This document shows positions 51,401 through 61,153 of a stretch of DNA of 64,000 bases, one piece after another; positions within the stretch are counted from its first letter, which is position 1; every line of letters begins with the position of its first letter. The translations under genes and the position numbers were made by a program. The notes below the pieces were generated by a model. The model did not search any database. It saw nothing but the letters and a program-made list of their open reading frames with translations, and was not told the DNA's origin. Origin of the DNA: Strongylocentrotus droebachiensis (taxonomy: Eukaryota > Echinodermata > Echinoidea > Camarodonta > Strongylocentrotidae); NCBI GenBank assembly GCA_035222895.1, contig JAVYIG010006850.1, positions 1 through 64,000 on the forward strand, read 5' to 3'.

Positions 51401-54400
51401 TTGGGACTGAATGGTTCATCATGGTCACTCAATATTGCAGTCCAAAACGAAATTAAAAAAAAAACACCCACATATCTTCCCCGAATACGTTTGTTTCGTT
51501 TCTCTAGGTAAAAGGCAAAAGCAGCACAACCCATTGCAACAATTTGATAACATCGCCATTTCAAACCGACCGAATTTTAGCCTGAGTAGGTAATGTAATT
51601 TTTTGATCGATCTGCTTTCGGTATGGTGTTAAATTGTCTCATGGTTGGTGCGGACTTATGCCTCAGTCACACCTTTGCGTATTTGGCTTGCGTATTGTTG
51701 CGTATTTATGGCAAGCCGTTTTAACATTTATTCCTATTTCTTGATATCAAGAATTGAATTCTTGATATCAAGATTTACCATTGCTTTACAAACTCTTTAT
51801 AAAATCTTTTCTTGATATCAAGAAATAGGAATAAATGTTAAAACGGCTTGCCATAAATACGCAGCGATACGCAAGCCAAATACGCAAAGGTGTGACTGAG
51901 GCATAAGGTATTCCTGAAGAAAAAAGATGAACTTACGACAGTTGAACTCATCGGCTTTGTTGGGACAGTCACCGAATCCATCGCAGATGTATTCTTTCCT
52001 GACGCACCTCGATGGCTTGTTGTTTGCTATCTGACAGAGGATACCATTCGTCTCGTAATTACACATGTCTTCATCCGCTGCCAAATTAAAAGAGCAAATA
52101 AGCAGGAAAAAAATCAAGCAAGAGAAAATTAGTGCATTAAACAGAGGCTAATCAAGGATTTTCAGAAAAAGGGTTTGCTGAAAGACCGTAAAAATCTTAG
52201 GAAAGCGTAAACGAAAGTGACTCATGAGAATAATGTTGCTTAAACTTTGCAATGATGGTACATGCTTGCCTCCAACCAATACACGACATCGGACCAGTAA
52301 CGTAGGGGTGCATGTGGCCAGGGATTTGTTTCTTTGGCGGGGGCGTGGGCGGGGCTTTACCCTCCTTTCTAAAGATGTGTAATTTCTAATTAAAATGCAA
52401 CATTATAGTTCCCCCATTTTTTAAAGATATTAATAACATTCTTACTACACTAAATGTCACTTACAGCACTCTTTTTCGTCCTCGCAAGACAAACAATCAC
52501 AGACACCGTTGCACCGCACCGAGGGTCGCAAGCACTTGCCATTAGGGCACCTGTATTCAACCGCGGTACAAACACAGTTGGTTTCATCTGCTTCATTATC
52601 CGGACAGTCCACGAGGCGGTCACACCATTCGTGTTCGTAGACCTTTTTACCATTCTCACAGAGAACGAAATGTTCTGAGGATTTGAAATAGATTAAAAAA
52701 TAACAGTTGAAAATGGTGGATATTTTATAGATCATTCAGTGAATGCAAGCAAATTGTAAGGCATATTTCTAAACAAAAGGGGCCATTTACAACCCCAGAA
52801 TTTGCCATTTGTAATTCAAACACAACGAAACCCCAAATATGCAAAGTTGATTAATATGTAGGGATGTTATCATTCATTGAATGTGAAAATTAATTCTTCT
52901 TTTAGTAGTGAGAGATTTACATATTACGGTCACGATTTTTCAAGTCTAACACACAAAAGACATTGCAATATTTTCTTTTAAAAAGAAATGTATGTCTTAT
53001 GTATCAAGTCTGCGCCCAGTTTTTAAGCAGCGGCGAACCGAGCAGCATGACGTATGAAGGTCACGTGTGTTCACTGATGTGGAACTTGTACCGTTAGTGG
53101 AGGACTTCCGTTGTCCTCCTTAAACGTCCGTTTTTACCGAGTGTTCACCTTACCTTCACCGCAGCGTGCCTCGTCGCTTCCATCGATGCAATCCTGACTC
53201 CCATCACACACAAACCACGTGTTAATACACTGCTTGTTGGAGCACTGGAATTCACCTTTCCAGCAATCAGGATGATCTATAAAGGTGGACAAAGTAATAG
53301 TTTTATTGAGTCTGAAACAGATATCGGTGACTAATTGAGCTCAGACCTTTGCTCCGGCAACAATGGCTCCGGGCTCGATGTCGTCAAACATTTAAGGCCC
53401 TTTTACACTTTCACGGATCGCATCACGGATCATCCCGGATCGTCGCTCCGGGATCATCCGCGTTATCTCCGGCATTACCGTGTATACACCGGGGAGGCAT
53501 CCGGCGTGATCCTTGGCGTACCGGCATATCTGGGGAAAAAATTAAGCTTGCTTAATTTTTCATCCCGGAGTTCACGGATGAAACAATCCGTCCTCTTCCC
53601 TGTAGGCACCGTGTACCTCCGTGTAGCCGCCGAATACATCCGGGACAGTCCGTGTAGACACCGGGAGGTCCGTATTAACACCGGTTTCATCCGGGTTTGA
53701 AATTCCGTATATAATGAGCGCCTACAAGCTCAAGTCACCCGTCAACATTCCGGAGATATCCCAATAGACAACGTACACCTCCTTGTAAGGACCGTAAAAG
53801 TACCCAGTAGCCTCCGTGCTCTTCCTTGAAATCCGTGTTAGCTCCGTATGCGTTTCCGGCGTGGCCCGCGTTGCTACCTTGTCTGTCCGTGGAGACACCG
53901 TACTTGCCCGTGTATACACCCAGTTCAGAACGTATCCACACCGGCATCGAGAAGAAATCGTGGTGTCGCACGCTGGAACACCCCGGATTAAGATCCGGGA
54001 TGATCCGTGATGCGATCCGTGAAAGTGTAAAAGGGCCTTAGGGTTAATGCTTAAGGCCCTTTTACACTTTCACGGATCGCATCACGGATCATCCCGGATC
54101 TTAATCCGGGGTGTTCCGGCGTGCGACACCACGATTTCTTCTCGATGCCGGCGTGGATACGTTCCGAACTGGGTGTATACACGGGCAAGTACGGTGTCTC
54201 CACGGACAGACAAGGTAGCAACGCGGACCACGCCGGAAACGCATACGAAGCTAACACGGATTTCAAGGAAGAGCACGGAGGCTACTGGGTACTTTTACGG
54301 TCCTTACACGGAGGTGTTCGTTGTCTATTGGGATATCTCCGGAATGTTGACGGGTGACTTGAGCTTGTAGGCGCTCATTTGATATACGGAATTTCAAACC

Positions 54401-57400
54401 CGGATGAAACCGGTGTTAATACGGACCTCCCGGTGTCTACACGGACTGTCCCGGATGTATTCGGCGGCTACACGGAGGTACACGGTGCCTACAGGGAAGA
54501 GGACGGATTGTTTCATCCGTGAACTCCGGGATGAAAAATTAAGCAAGCTTAATTTTTTCCCCGGATATGCCGGTACGCCAAGGATCACGCCGGATGCCTC
54601 CCCGGTGTATATACGGTAATGCCGGAGATAACACGGATGATCCCGGAGCGACGATCCGGGATGATCCGTGATGCGATCCGTGAAAGTGTAAAAGGGCCTT
54701 TAGGTTTCGACTGAGATAAGGTTTGGGTTAAGAGTAAAGGGTTATGTATAGTGTTGGTACCAATGCTGAAGTTAGGAAATCGGTTAAGGCCCTTTTACAC
54801 TTTCACGGATCGCATCACGGATCATCCCGGATCGTCGCTCCGGGATCATCCGTGTTATCTCCGGCATTACCGTGTATACACCGGGGAGGCATCCGGCGTG
54901 ATCCTTGGCGTACTGGCATATCCGGGGAAAAAATTAAGCTTGCTTAATTTTTCATCCCGGAGTTCACGGATGAAACAATCCGTCCTCTTCCATGTAGGCA
55001 CCGTGTACCTCATTGTAGCCGCCGAATACATCCGGGACAGTCCGTGTAGACACCGGGAGGTCCGTATTAAAACCGGTTTCATCCGGGTTTGAAATTCCGT
55101 ATATCAAATGAGCGCCTACAAGCTCAAGTCACCCCTCAACATTCCGGAGATATCCCAATAGACAACGTACACCTCCGTGTAAGGACCGTAAAAGTACCCA
55201 GTAGCCTCCGTGCTCTTCCTTGAAATCCGTGTTAGCTCCGTATGCGTTTCCGGCGTGGTCCACGTTGCTACCTTGTCTGTCCGTGGAGACACCGTACTTG
55301 CCCGTGTATACACCCAGTTCGGAACGTATCCACACCGGCATCGAGAAGAAATCGTGGTGTCGCACGCCGGAACACCCCGGATTAAGATCCGGGATGATCC
55401 GTGATGCGATCCGTGAAAGTGTAAAAGGGCCTTTAGTGTAAAGGAAATTGATCGAGGAAACAATTGTCGCATGAGAATAGGTCGCACAGCAAGGTGACTT
55501 GAAATTTAGTCTTTCGGTAATAGTTTCGAGTTAAAACGGGATAAGAATCAAACGCAATACTCTTTACCATATATGAGCCACCCTTGATCAACTTAATTAA
55601 TTCGTGACTTCATGCTATACAGCAAATTGGATGTGGAAGGATATTTTAATCACCATAAGTATTATTGTGCGCATTATTGCTTATTCGAAGAACTTTCATC
55701 TTTAAAGGGGCAGTGTATTTCTCATATACGGACAATCTCTCTACGAATTCCTCATAATTAATATATCTTAATTTTGGCTACTTACAGCATAAATCTTCAT
55801 CCGAATTATCTCCGCAGTCATCCACGAAATTACACCAGAGGTGTTTAGCTATGCAGTAATGATTCTTGGTGCACTTCTCATATCCTTCTAAACATGGGAA
55901 CGCCTCTGTAGACAGAAATTAGATATACAAAACGATAATTATTTACGTCTACTTTATCTACATCAAAATATATATAAACTCTATGGCCCGAATTCACAAA
56001 GGAGGTTTGTCGACAAACCTTGGTTTTCGTACGTCATATGACGCGTTTTACGCGTTTTTTACAAACCTGGTTTGTAAAGAACAAAAGGAGGTTTGAGCTC
56101 AAACCTTGGTCTGAGCTCAAACCTTGCTTTGTGAATTCGGGCCGACGGGACTTAAATTTTTGTAACAAATATCACGTTACAAAACCTCTCAAATATAAAT
56201 AGTACTTTCAAGTTTAAATTCAAGTTCAGTTTATTTCACATTCAATAAAAAACTTCCATCAATATAACATTCAAATACAATAATATAAAATGCAATATAT
56301 GTAAAATATGATAAGAACAATTACAAGAACAATAGTGACACTAAAAATAATTAATGGGTGGAGTAGGGATGTGAGGGACCAGAAAAGGCCATTGGCCTAT
56401 CTAGGCTGGTCCCCTTTTTCTACAACCCCATAAGTAAAATATTCAGTAATTAAAAGCAAAATATTGACAATAAATTATAGACATTACATTAACTGAGACA
56501 TACATACACACATACATAGGACAGGCAGAATTAATAAACGCTAACAAGAAAGTATATTGTAACTTGATATTTGTTTGTGTTTAAAATTGCGCTTAAAACT
56601 AGACAATGTCGGATATGCTTTGAGAGAATCTGGTAAGTTGTTCTAAATCACGGATCCTTTATTAATTACTGTTCTCGACAAATTATAGCGAAATGAAGGA
56701 ACATAAAGTTTGTTTAAATTTCTAGTTCTATATTGATTTATATCTCAATTAAAAATAAAATAATTATTAAAACAATCAGGTAAAGTAGTTATATTGTACA
56801 TGTAAGAAAACATAAAAGCCCCAATACTTTTATCATATAAATCAAAAAGTTTTAAAAAGTTCAACTTAAAAAATAATGTACCTGTATGTGCTCTATAATA
56901 TGAGTTTCTTATAACCCTTACGGCTCTTTTTGTAGTAAAAATAGCTTTTGAAGCAAATACGAAGCGCAATTGCCCCATACAATAATTAAAATAAGGCAAA
57001 ATCATAGTGTTATACATATTTACAAGTATGCGCAATGGTAACATATCTTTGAGTCTATTCAAAACGCCAATGACCTTTGAAAGTTTTAATCAACATAATT
57101 AACATTACAATAAGAGTGCTCGCATTGTCCAGTTTATTAGTTTGATTTCCTTAAAGATACAAGTATCCACAAGAAAAAAAATTGAATATTGGATTGTATT
57201 GTAGTCTGCAATCGATTTGGTATAAGAAATGGGAAGAGCAGGTGCAAGAGAAAGAGAGTGAGATGGAAAGAAAGAGAGAGCGGAAGAGACAGGCAATTGG
57301 TGACAACTATATTTACAGTGCGTCCCAGAAAAAACGAAACCGAGAAGGCACCCAGTGAAAACGAATTCGTTTGATTCAATTATGGAAATGCAAGCACTAC

Positions 57401-57926
57401 TTTAAACAAACAGAACTTTGTCATTCGTTGCTCATTTTTTCCTGATTGAGGTTTCATAATATGAAAGGGCAGAACCTCAACGTTTTAGAAATGTGATTTT
57501 TCTCTTTGAAATTCAGATACCGTTCGCCAAATGACTTTTTGATTTCCTCTCTTCAAATTCATTTTGATCACTCATGCGTGAAATATGCCTCATAATGAGT
57601 TGCATCAAATGAAAGAGGAGGATCTAAGCTTACCGAATATGTGTCATTTAGTAATTATAAATGTGACAAAGCTATGATAAAACATCGATAATTTTCGGTT
57701 TCGTTTTTTTTGGGACGCACTGTATAATTATATACGGAAAACAAAATTGCCCACTCACCAAAAAAAGAAAAAGGAATGAAAACACCCCTGCCCCAAGGAA
57801 AAGAAAGCATACACTCACCGCATCCGGTCATATCAGCGCAGTCTACTTCACAATCACAGTTCGTGTCACATCGTAGTTCTATCGGTATACATGAATGACT
57901 GCATGGGAACTCATCCTTGGCGCATC
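36480..57926 (-). CDS. LDLa-LRR rhodopsin-family GPCR (GRL101 / relaxin-receptor-like), 5' end missing
   Basis: Predicted plasma-membrane receptor with a large extracellular ligand-binding region. I placed 22 exons with GT-AG boundaries that join without a phase conflict into 1,084 residues plus a TGA stop at 36,480-36,482. Domain order (residues of the visible part): 11 LDL-receptor class A modules (about 1-462), an LRR N-cap and single-exon leucine-rich repeats (463-666), a cysteine-rich hinge plus TM1 (667-732), TM2-TM6 (733-952), TM7 (953-1008) and a basic, Thr/Pro/Lys-rich cytoplasmic tail. This order is that of snail GRL101 and of relaxin-family receptors (type C LGRs); the many LDLa modules favour GRL101. 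The ligand cannot be read from sequence. The most upstream exon seen (57,819-57,926) starts inside a codon, so at least one exon with the start codon and signal peptide lies further upstream. Introns are about 0.4 to 2.5 kb and full of mobile elements. Confidence 0.95.
37160..37485. other. CpG-rich insert of unknown nature in the last-but-one receptor intron
   Basis: About 320 bp clearly richer in G+C and CpG than the flanking AT-rich intron, with an 88-codon plus frame of no recognisable similarity. A similar CpG-rich patch is at 47,190-47,395, and both contain GCTCCAACACCG. Probably a dispersed repeat; no terminal repeats seen. Confidence 0.35.
38930..39465. repeat. Iterated CACCTTATCGGCA-type array
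   Basis: Receptor intron filled with variants of ACCTTATCRGCACACCTCATC, phrased in units of about 20 and 40 bp. It is interrupted at about 39,020-39,095 by an AT-rich stretch (GAAATGAAATAAATATCAAT) resembling a retroposon tail. The long plus frame 39,181-39,471 is a by-product of the repeat. Confidence 0.75.
40371..40931. mobile_element. CGCAAA/CGCTAA-word TIR element
   Basis: A 561-bp element in a receptor intron with terminal inverted repeats TGAGCGGCGAATGCT. The left half is filled with TTTGCAAAC and TTCGCAAA words, the right half with GTCGCTAA and GTCGCCAA words, roughly one every 15-20 bp. A central hairpin (AATTTCTTTGCG and its complement) lies near 40,495-40,535. No coding capacity. 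Confidence 0.8.
43120..43430. repeat. Intronic diverged duplicate, copy 1
   Basis: Shares order and many words with 44,340-44,580 (TTTGCACG-AGTGCTTG, CATAGGCATAG, CATC-CATCAAGGTCACT, GAGATGTTCTTT). The repeat family is not recognised; no coding signal. Confidence 0.5.
44340..44580. repeat. Intronic diverged duplicate, copy 2
   Basis: Second member of the pair described at 43,120, same orientation, with internal deletions. The stretch between the two copies (43,430-44,340) holds sequence I do not recognise. Confidence 0.5.
44714..44757. repeat. (CAAAAT)n microsatellite
   Basis: About six copies of a 6-bp unit in a receptor intron. Confidence 0.9.
46096..46480 (-). repeat. tRNA-derived SINE with (AAT)n tail
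   Basis: On the minus strand a tRNA-like head (TGGCTTAGTCGGTAAAGCG as A-box arm; GGTTCGAATCC as B box; GTTGG/CCAAC T stem; CTGTTAAAC in the anticodon place, so Asn-like) is followed by a body and an AAT-repeat tail at 46,098-46,121. The acceptor ends do not pair well, so this is a SINE, not a tRNA gene. A perfect hairpin (GTATCATAGTCTG and complement) lies in the body at about 46,329-46,362. Confidence 0.8.
47892..48021. mobile_element. Hairpin MITE, 130 bp
   Basis: Inverted arms of about 36 bp (TATCGCAAATAATATTGCTA and onward) separated by 58 bp, within the intron between the 47,526 and 48,589 exons. The inner part also pairs weakly (TATGGT/ACCATA). Confidence 0.75.
48140..48445. repeat. 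Long trinucleotide repeat (AGT)n with (GTC)n start
   Basis: About 300 bp of GTC, GTA and AGT triplets with sporadic interruptions (AGG, AGC). Frames through it give poly-Arg/Ser/Val and are not genes. It is intronic in the LDLa-LRR receptor. Confidence 0.95.
49840..49866. repeat. (GGT)n microsatellite
   Basis: Eight or nine GGT triplets in a receptor intron, close to the donor side of exon 49,915-50,037. Confidence 0.9.
50277..50381. mobile_element. Hairpin MITE with 9-bp target duplication
   Basis: About 48-bp arms (ATGGGTGTCGATC outward, CCTATTGTTCAGGGGG inward) around a short loop. GAAGTAAAC occurs at 50,268-50,276 and again at 50,382-50,390, a 9-bp direct repeat as left by hAT- or Mutator-type transposition. 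Confidence 0.8.
51655..51907. mobile_element. Palindromic MITE (CTTATGCCTCAGTCACACC)
   Basis: A 253-bp near-perfect inverted repeat with arms of about 97 bp in a receptor intron. The outer arm repeats GCGTATT three times. The centre carries the 12-bp palindrome CTTGATATCAAG three times, so the element is a palindrome containing palindromes. Confidence 0.85.
53392..54040. mobile_element. CCGTGTA-word TIR element, copy A
   Basis: A 649-bp element with about 48-bp terminal inverted repeats beginning TTAAGGCCCTTTTACACTTT and continuing with ACGGATCGCATCACGGAT. It lies in the receptor intron between exons 53,154-53,276 and 55,786-55,905. It is far richer in G+C and CpG than the surrounding intron. 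The interior is a near-continuous run of CCGT-type words (CCGTGTA, CCGTATA, CCGTAAA, CCGTGTT) spaced about 15-30 bp, mostly on one strand. Long frames open on both strands are a by-product of this repetition and are not genes. No transposase is present. The target duplication could not be resolved by eye. Confidence 0.88.
54051..54702. mobile_element. CCGTGTA-word TIR element, copy B (inverted)
   Basis: Same family as copy A but in the opposite orientation, starting 10 bp after copy A ends. Nearly identical to the reverse complement of A, differing by scattered substitutions. A and B together form a 1.3-kb head-to-head palindrome. Confidence 0.88.
54784..55435. mobile_element. CCGTGTA-word TIR element, copy C
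   Basis: Same orientation as copy A, separated from copy B by 81 bp of GGGTTAA-like sequence. At least two positions suggest B and C are closer to each other than to A: A has TCTGGGG and CCTTGTAAGG where C has TCCGGGG and CCGTGTAAGG. Confidence 0.88.
55985..56143. mobile_element. Short TIR element (GGCCCGAATTCACAAAG)
   Basis: A 159-bp element with perfect 17-bp terminal inverted repeats. The inside consists of small palindromes built on GGTTTG/CAAACC (AGGTTTGTCGACAAACCT, CAAACCTGGTTTG, AGGTTTGAGCTCAAACCT). Non-autonomous. Confidence 0.85.
56210..57110 (-). mobile_element. LINE 3' fragment (reverse transcriptase C-terminus)
   Basis: Frame 56,745-57,062 reads [21 protein letters not shown], then [22 protein letters not shown] and [14 protein letters not shown], the conserved end of the reverse transcriptase ORF of CR1/Jockey-type LINEs. 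Further 3', around 56,580-56,670, the tail motif [21 protein letters not shown] is present, preceded by a TAG where the family has Trp. The element is 5'-truncated near 57,110, has a frame disruption after NYC and ends near 56,210 in a TTTATTTCACATTCAATAAA-like 3' end. Dead copy in a receptor intron. Confidence 0.85.
57316..57722. mobile_element. Tc1/mariner-type MITE with TA target duplication
   Basis: A 407-bp element flanked by TA on both sides, with inverted ends CAGTGCGTCCCAGAAAAAAC. The TA duplication and CAGTG end are those of Tc1/mariner elements. There is no transposase. It sits in the first visible receptor intron. Confidence 0.85.
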
Positions 57927-59014
57927 CTGTACAATAAAATTAAAACAATATAACAGATCTGTCTCAGAAAGACGAAAATCAGGATCATTGTAAAGACTTT
58001 CAAAATATCGTTCCAAAGCAAGTTCAAATATAGACATGTGCGTCATCTTTTGAAATGCTTTCTATACAGGGAATACAACAGGGCATTGAAATTGCCTGTC
58101 AGTTGATTCTAAAAAATCAGTGCAATCAGGTCAAATTACAATGTGTAGGAAAATAAAGGAATTGTCATAAATGGAAGGGGGTCACATTTGTAATGAAAGA
58201 GAAAAGGGGAGGTAATCTAGGTTAATAGGGAAATTGTTTGCGTGAAGCATGAAAATCAGGTCTTATTGACTCAATCTAAATAATCAATAAGATGCAAAGA
58301 GGTTCGCAACATAGTATAACATTGTGTAGCGTGTGTGCAGCGCTTTGTAACTGCAAGGAAAAGGCGCTATATCAAATATCTTTTGGATTGGATAATATAA
58401 CGTTATTGACAAAGTGTGACAAGTACATGTATTAGAAGTTCTGTGAGGGACCAAGCGTGCTATTACGTTCATATGAGTTCTTAAATGATTGACACAAATC
58501 CTGTGTAAACTAAATATCGACATTCAGCTCTTAATATAACCATCGAAGTTATTATGAATTTCACAAAGCCCTTGTGAATATCAAACGGGTCTATCTTCAT
58601 TTCCTTCTAGGAGCAGGTTACCATGGTAACTTCACATACAATTTATTTGACCAGAAGACCTTTCGAGTTCAATATCAGCAGGCATAAAGGAGCATGTCTA
58701 CTTGAATAGTTCTGATCCTTACTCCTTTTATTGGTATTCATAGTCGGTGTTGTATGGCATTTTTACTTATTGTCGAAGGCTTTTTCATTGCAAGCCTACC
58801 AAATTGATCATATTTGTGTGATTATTTTTTCCAGCAACGTTAGACTGAGTGTGATTATTGATTTTTTTTTTAAATGCGAAGTGCAACCCGATTCCGAAAA
58901 AGGTTCGTGTTTCTTCGATGATTATGAAGTTAACTGAGTCATACGCTTTCTACTCTTCATCTCCTACGGATTGAAATACTTGTTTTACAAGACTGAGATA
59001 TTGTTTAAATCAAA

Positions 59015-60416
59015 ATGATGCCTGCACCGACTAATTTTACTCAAAACAACACGCGAGGTGATTTTCCTTCGCAGGAATCTGGATACGATTATTGGGATAT
59101 CCTGGGCATTCTCGAGATCGCGGTTTCGATGCCCCTCAACGGGTTCATCCTCCTCTTCATCGTCGGTTCGCCGAGACTGAGGAAACAGCATAACGTCTTT
59201 ACCTTCAACATGGCGCTCATAGACTTCGTGACAGCTCCGAATGCGATTCTTATCATTGTCCTCGGGCAATCGAGTATTGTAAGTTGAAAGTGTGCAACTG
59301 AAAATTAGCTTGAGGAGGTGGAATGACTCAGTGGAAGAGCATTGGTCTCGAAACCAGAGCTCCTGGGTCGATACGCCAGTGCCTTTCGGTAAAAAGGCAT
59401 TAATCGTCATTACCAAACCCCTCGGAGATGGCTTAAAGCCGTCAGTCCCCTAGAGCTTATGTAGAAGCATACACATAATTATGCTTTCTTAGCAGTCAGC
59501 TAGGTAAAACAAACAACCAAAAATGAAACAAACTGAGTAAAATGGAGTTCTAGAAGATAATTTAGTACGGATAGTTAAAAAGAAGGTGCTACCTTATTAT
59601 CTATGGAAATCCCATTGCGTTGTTCTAGAAAATGCAGTATATCATCCGAAAGTTGCTACTAACCCAGCCTGAGGTTCTAAAAATTGCATGACTGACTACG
59701 AAAGCAGGGTAAAAGTAGGGAACACATTTGTTCCTATTAGAAGCAACTCCGTAGTAGTCCATTAAGAATGTTATTTAAAAGATATTGATTATGTTTTTCC
59801 CTTGTATCACATACAGCTTTACAAGATTTGCAATACGATTTGGAGTTCTTGTTCGGTTATCTCGAGTTTGAACATCCTTCTTGTGGCCGTCTACCGTTTC
59901 GTAACCGTTCACGTCGACCCCTTCGGAGTCAAGATTCTCGTGACCACACCTCGATGCATCTTCGCCTGTGCGCTAGCGTGGGTAATTGGCTGTTTTCCGT
60001 TCGTCGAATTCGTAGCGAGTAATTCGGGATTTTGGATACCTGTTGCTATCTTAGTGGTTTTTGCCAGCACCGGAATCTGTTACGCACTTCTTTACCGCGG
60101 TTTGACGCGGTCACGTCCGATGGGATGCGGCGTGGGCGTACACGAGCAGCGGTTGAGAGAGAATCGCCGTGTACTGAAAACTTTCGCAGCCATTTACCTC
60201 ACCTCCATCTCTCTCTCATTGCCGATTACCGTGACTGGGCTTGTGTCAGCCCGTGACACTCCGACTTTGAAAAGAATTGGAATAGCGTTGTATAATTTAA
60301 GTATGACTGCTAATCCTATTATTTATTGGTTGAGATCGAATGATTTTAAGGCTGCGGTAAAAAAATGCATATGGGGCAATCGCGTCGAGCCAGTCGAAGT
60401 CAGCAAAGTTATATAG
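59015..60416 (+). CDS. Small rhodopsin-family GPCR, copy 1 (surreGPCR-like orphan receptor)
   Basis: Two exons, 59,015-59,278 and 59,817-60,416, separated by a 538-bp GT-AG intron in phase 0; 287 residues. I chose the first of two adjacent ATGs. The N-terminus carries two glycosylation sequons (NFT at 7, NNT at 11). TM1 about 28-50 (PLNGF), TM2 about 61-84 (ALIDF, the conserved Asp), TM3 about 89-118 with Cys93 at its start, TM4 about 133-156, TM5 about 160-182, TM6 about 206-230, TM7 about 240-262 with NPIIY at 254-258. The E/DRY motif is reduced to VYRF (113-116). The very short tail ends in EVSKVI. Small, rapidly duplicating receptors of this sort are expanded in sea urchins and thought to be chemosensory. 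I cannot name the ligand or a vertebrate orthologue. It lies head to head with the LDLa-LRR receptor. Confidence 0.93.
59317..59530 (+). repeat. tRNA-derived SINE in the intron of GPCR copy 1
   Basis: An A-box-like stretch (TGACTCAGTGGAAGAGC) is followed by a B-box-like stretch, then a unique body with the paired sequence GCATACACATAATTATGC and a CTTAGCAGTCAGC segment. The same body, more diverged, is in the Tc1-like elements at 19.9, 27.0, 27.3 and 35.1 kb. The B box is decayed in this copy. Confidence 0.7.
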
Positions 60417-60963
60417 GATCATGGATTAATGATGTGATATACACGAAGCTATACATTTATGTTGATTATAAACTCATTCTCATTTTGGATAAACACATGT
60501 TAACAATAACAGTGGCATACCTGGTCACTGAAGATGCACTAAAGTCACGGGTTAATTACGTTGAGACGTATCAGTCGTAAACCAAAACCGCTTGACTGTT
60601 GAATTCCACACATGCAAATCGGTAGGCAGTGTACCATCCTGCAAAATAACTCACTATGATCTGACTTCATTAAAGAGTGGGTGGTTTTTAGCCTGATTAC
60701 CGGTAAACTGCCGATAAATTATTTCAGTATCATCAACTGTTAAAGCAACGTTAGATATTACACTCACAATTTTCATAACGTGTGCATTGCAAGCGAACTT
60801 GTTCTCTGAGACTCAATCACGGAAATAATTTCTTCATGCTCGTAGAAGTTGGAATATTTTGTGTTTCAACATGGATTTTTTTTTTCTGTTCTGAATTTCC
60901 TTTCATTTTAGACTATCACATTATCGATAATGTTGCAAGCGAACAGGATTAAATCAACTTGAA

Positions 60964-61153
60964 TTAAAGATTATCTGTACTAGTTGACAGGAGGGATTAG
61001 ACCACTCTGCAAGGTCACTGGACAGGTGGTTATCTCATCAACTCAGCTCTCAATTAACATAAGAAAACGAGGATCATAGGGGACCAATGGTCACCGATTG
61101 GGCATTGTTTTCTATATAGAGGGAGCAGGTAGCTAGTACAGTGGGCCTTTAAA
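60964..61153. mobile_element. 190-bp MITE, TTTAAAGGCCCACTGTAC family, copy 3
   Basis: Same family and orientation as 16,468, between the two GPCR genes. Because unit 2 leaves the window first, it cannot be told whether this copy is duplicated too. Confidence 0.85.

Larger units (their letters stand above)
47526..57926 (-). other. LDLa exon block of the receptor (10 exons, 11 modules)
   Basis: Exons in transcript order: 57,819-57,926; 55,786-55,905; 53,154-53,276; 52,465-52,674 (two modules); 51,937-52,077; 50,894-51,064; 49,915-50,037; 49,182-49,316; 48,589-48,723; 47,526-47,645. Every exon starts and ends in phase 1, so each is a symmetric cassette that can be duplicated or skipped without changing frame. 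Most modules show six cysteines and a calcium-type acidic end, for example GSDEARC, NSDEDLC and FSDEANC. The first module (ends ADMTGC) and the module at 48,589-48,723 (ends HLNDC) lack the SDE calcium motif, and the one at 50,894-51,064 is divergent with extra residues. LDLa modules bind peptide or protein ligands or help signalling in relaxin receptors; which module does so here is unknown. Confidence 0.95.

Noticed and set aside
53335-55487. Many frames of 60-123 codons on both strands
   Set aside because: They repeat with the three TIR element copies and appear on both strands at once; they reflect the absence of stop codons in CpG-rich repeated words, not coding.
59828-60256. Alternative plus frames over GPCR exon 2
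   Set aside because: Frame-shifted shadows of the receptor exon, lacking membrane motifs.
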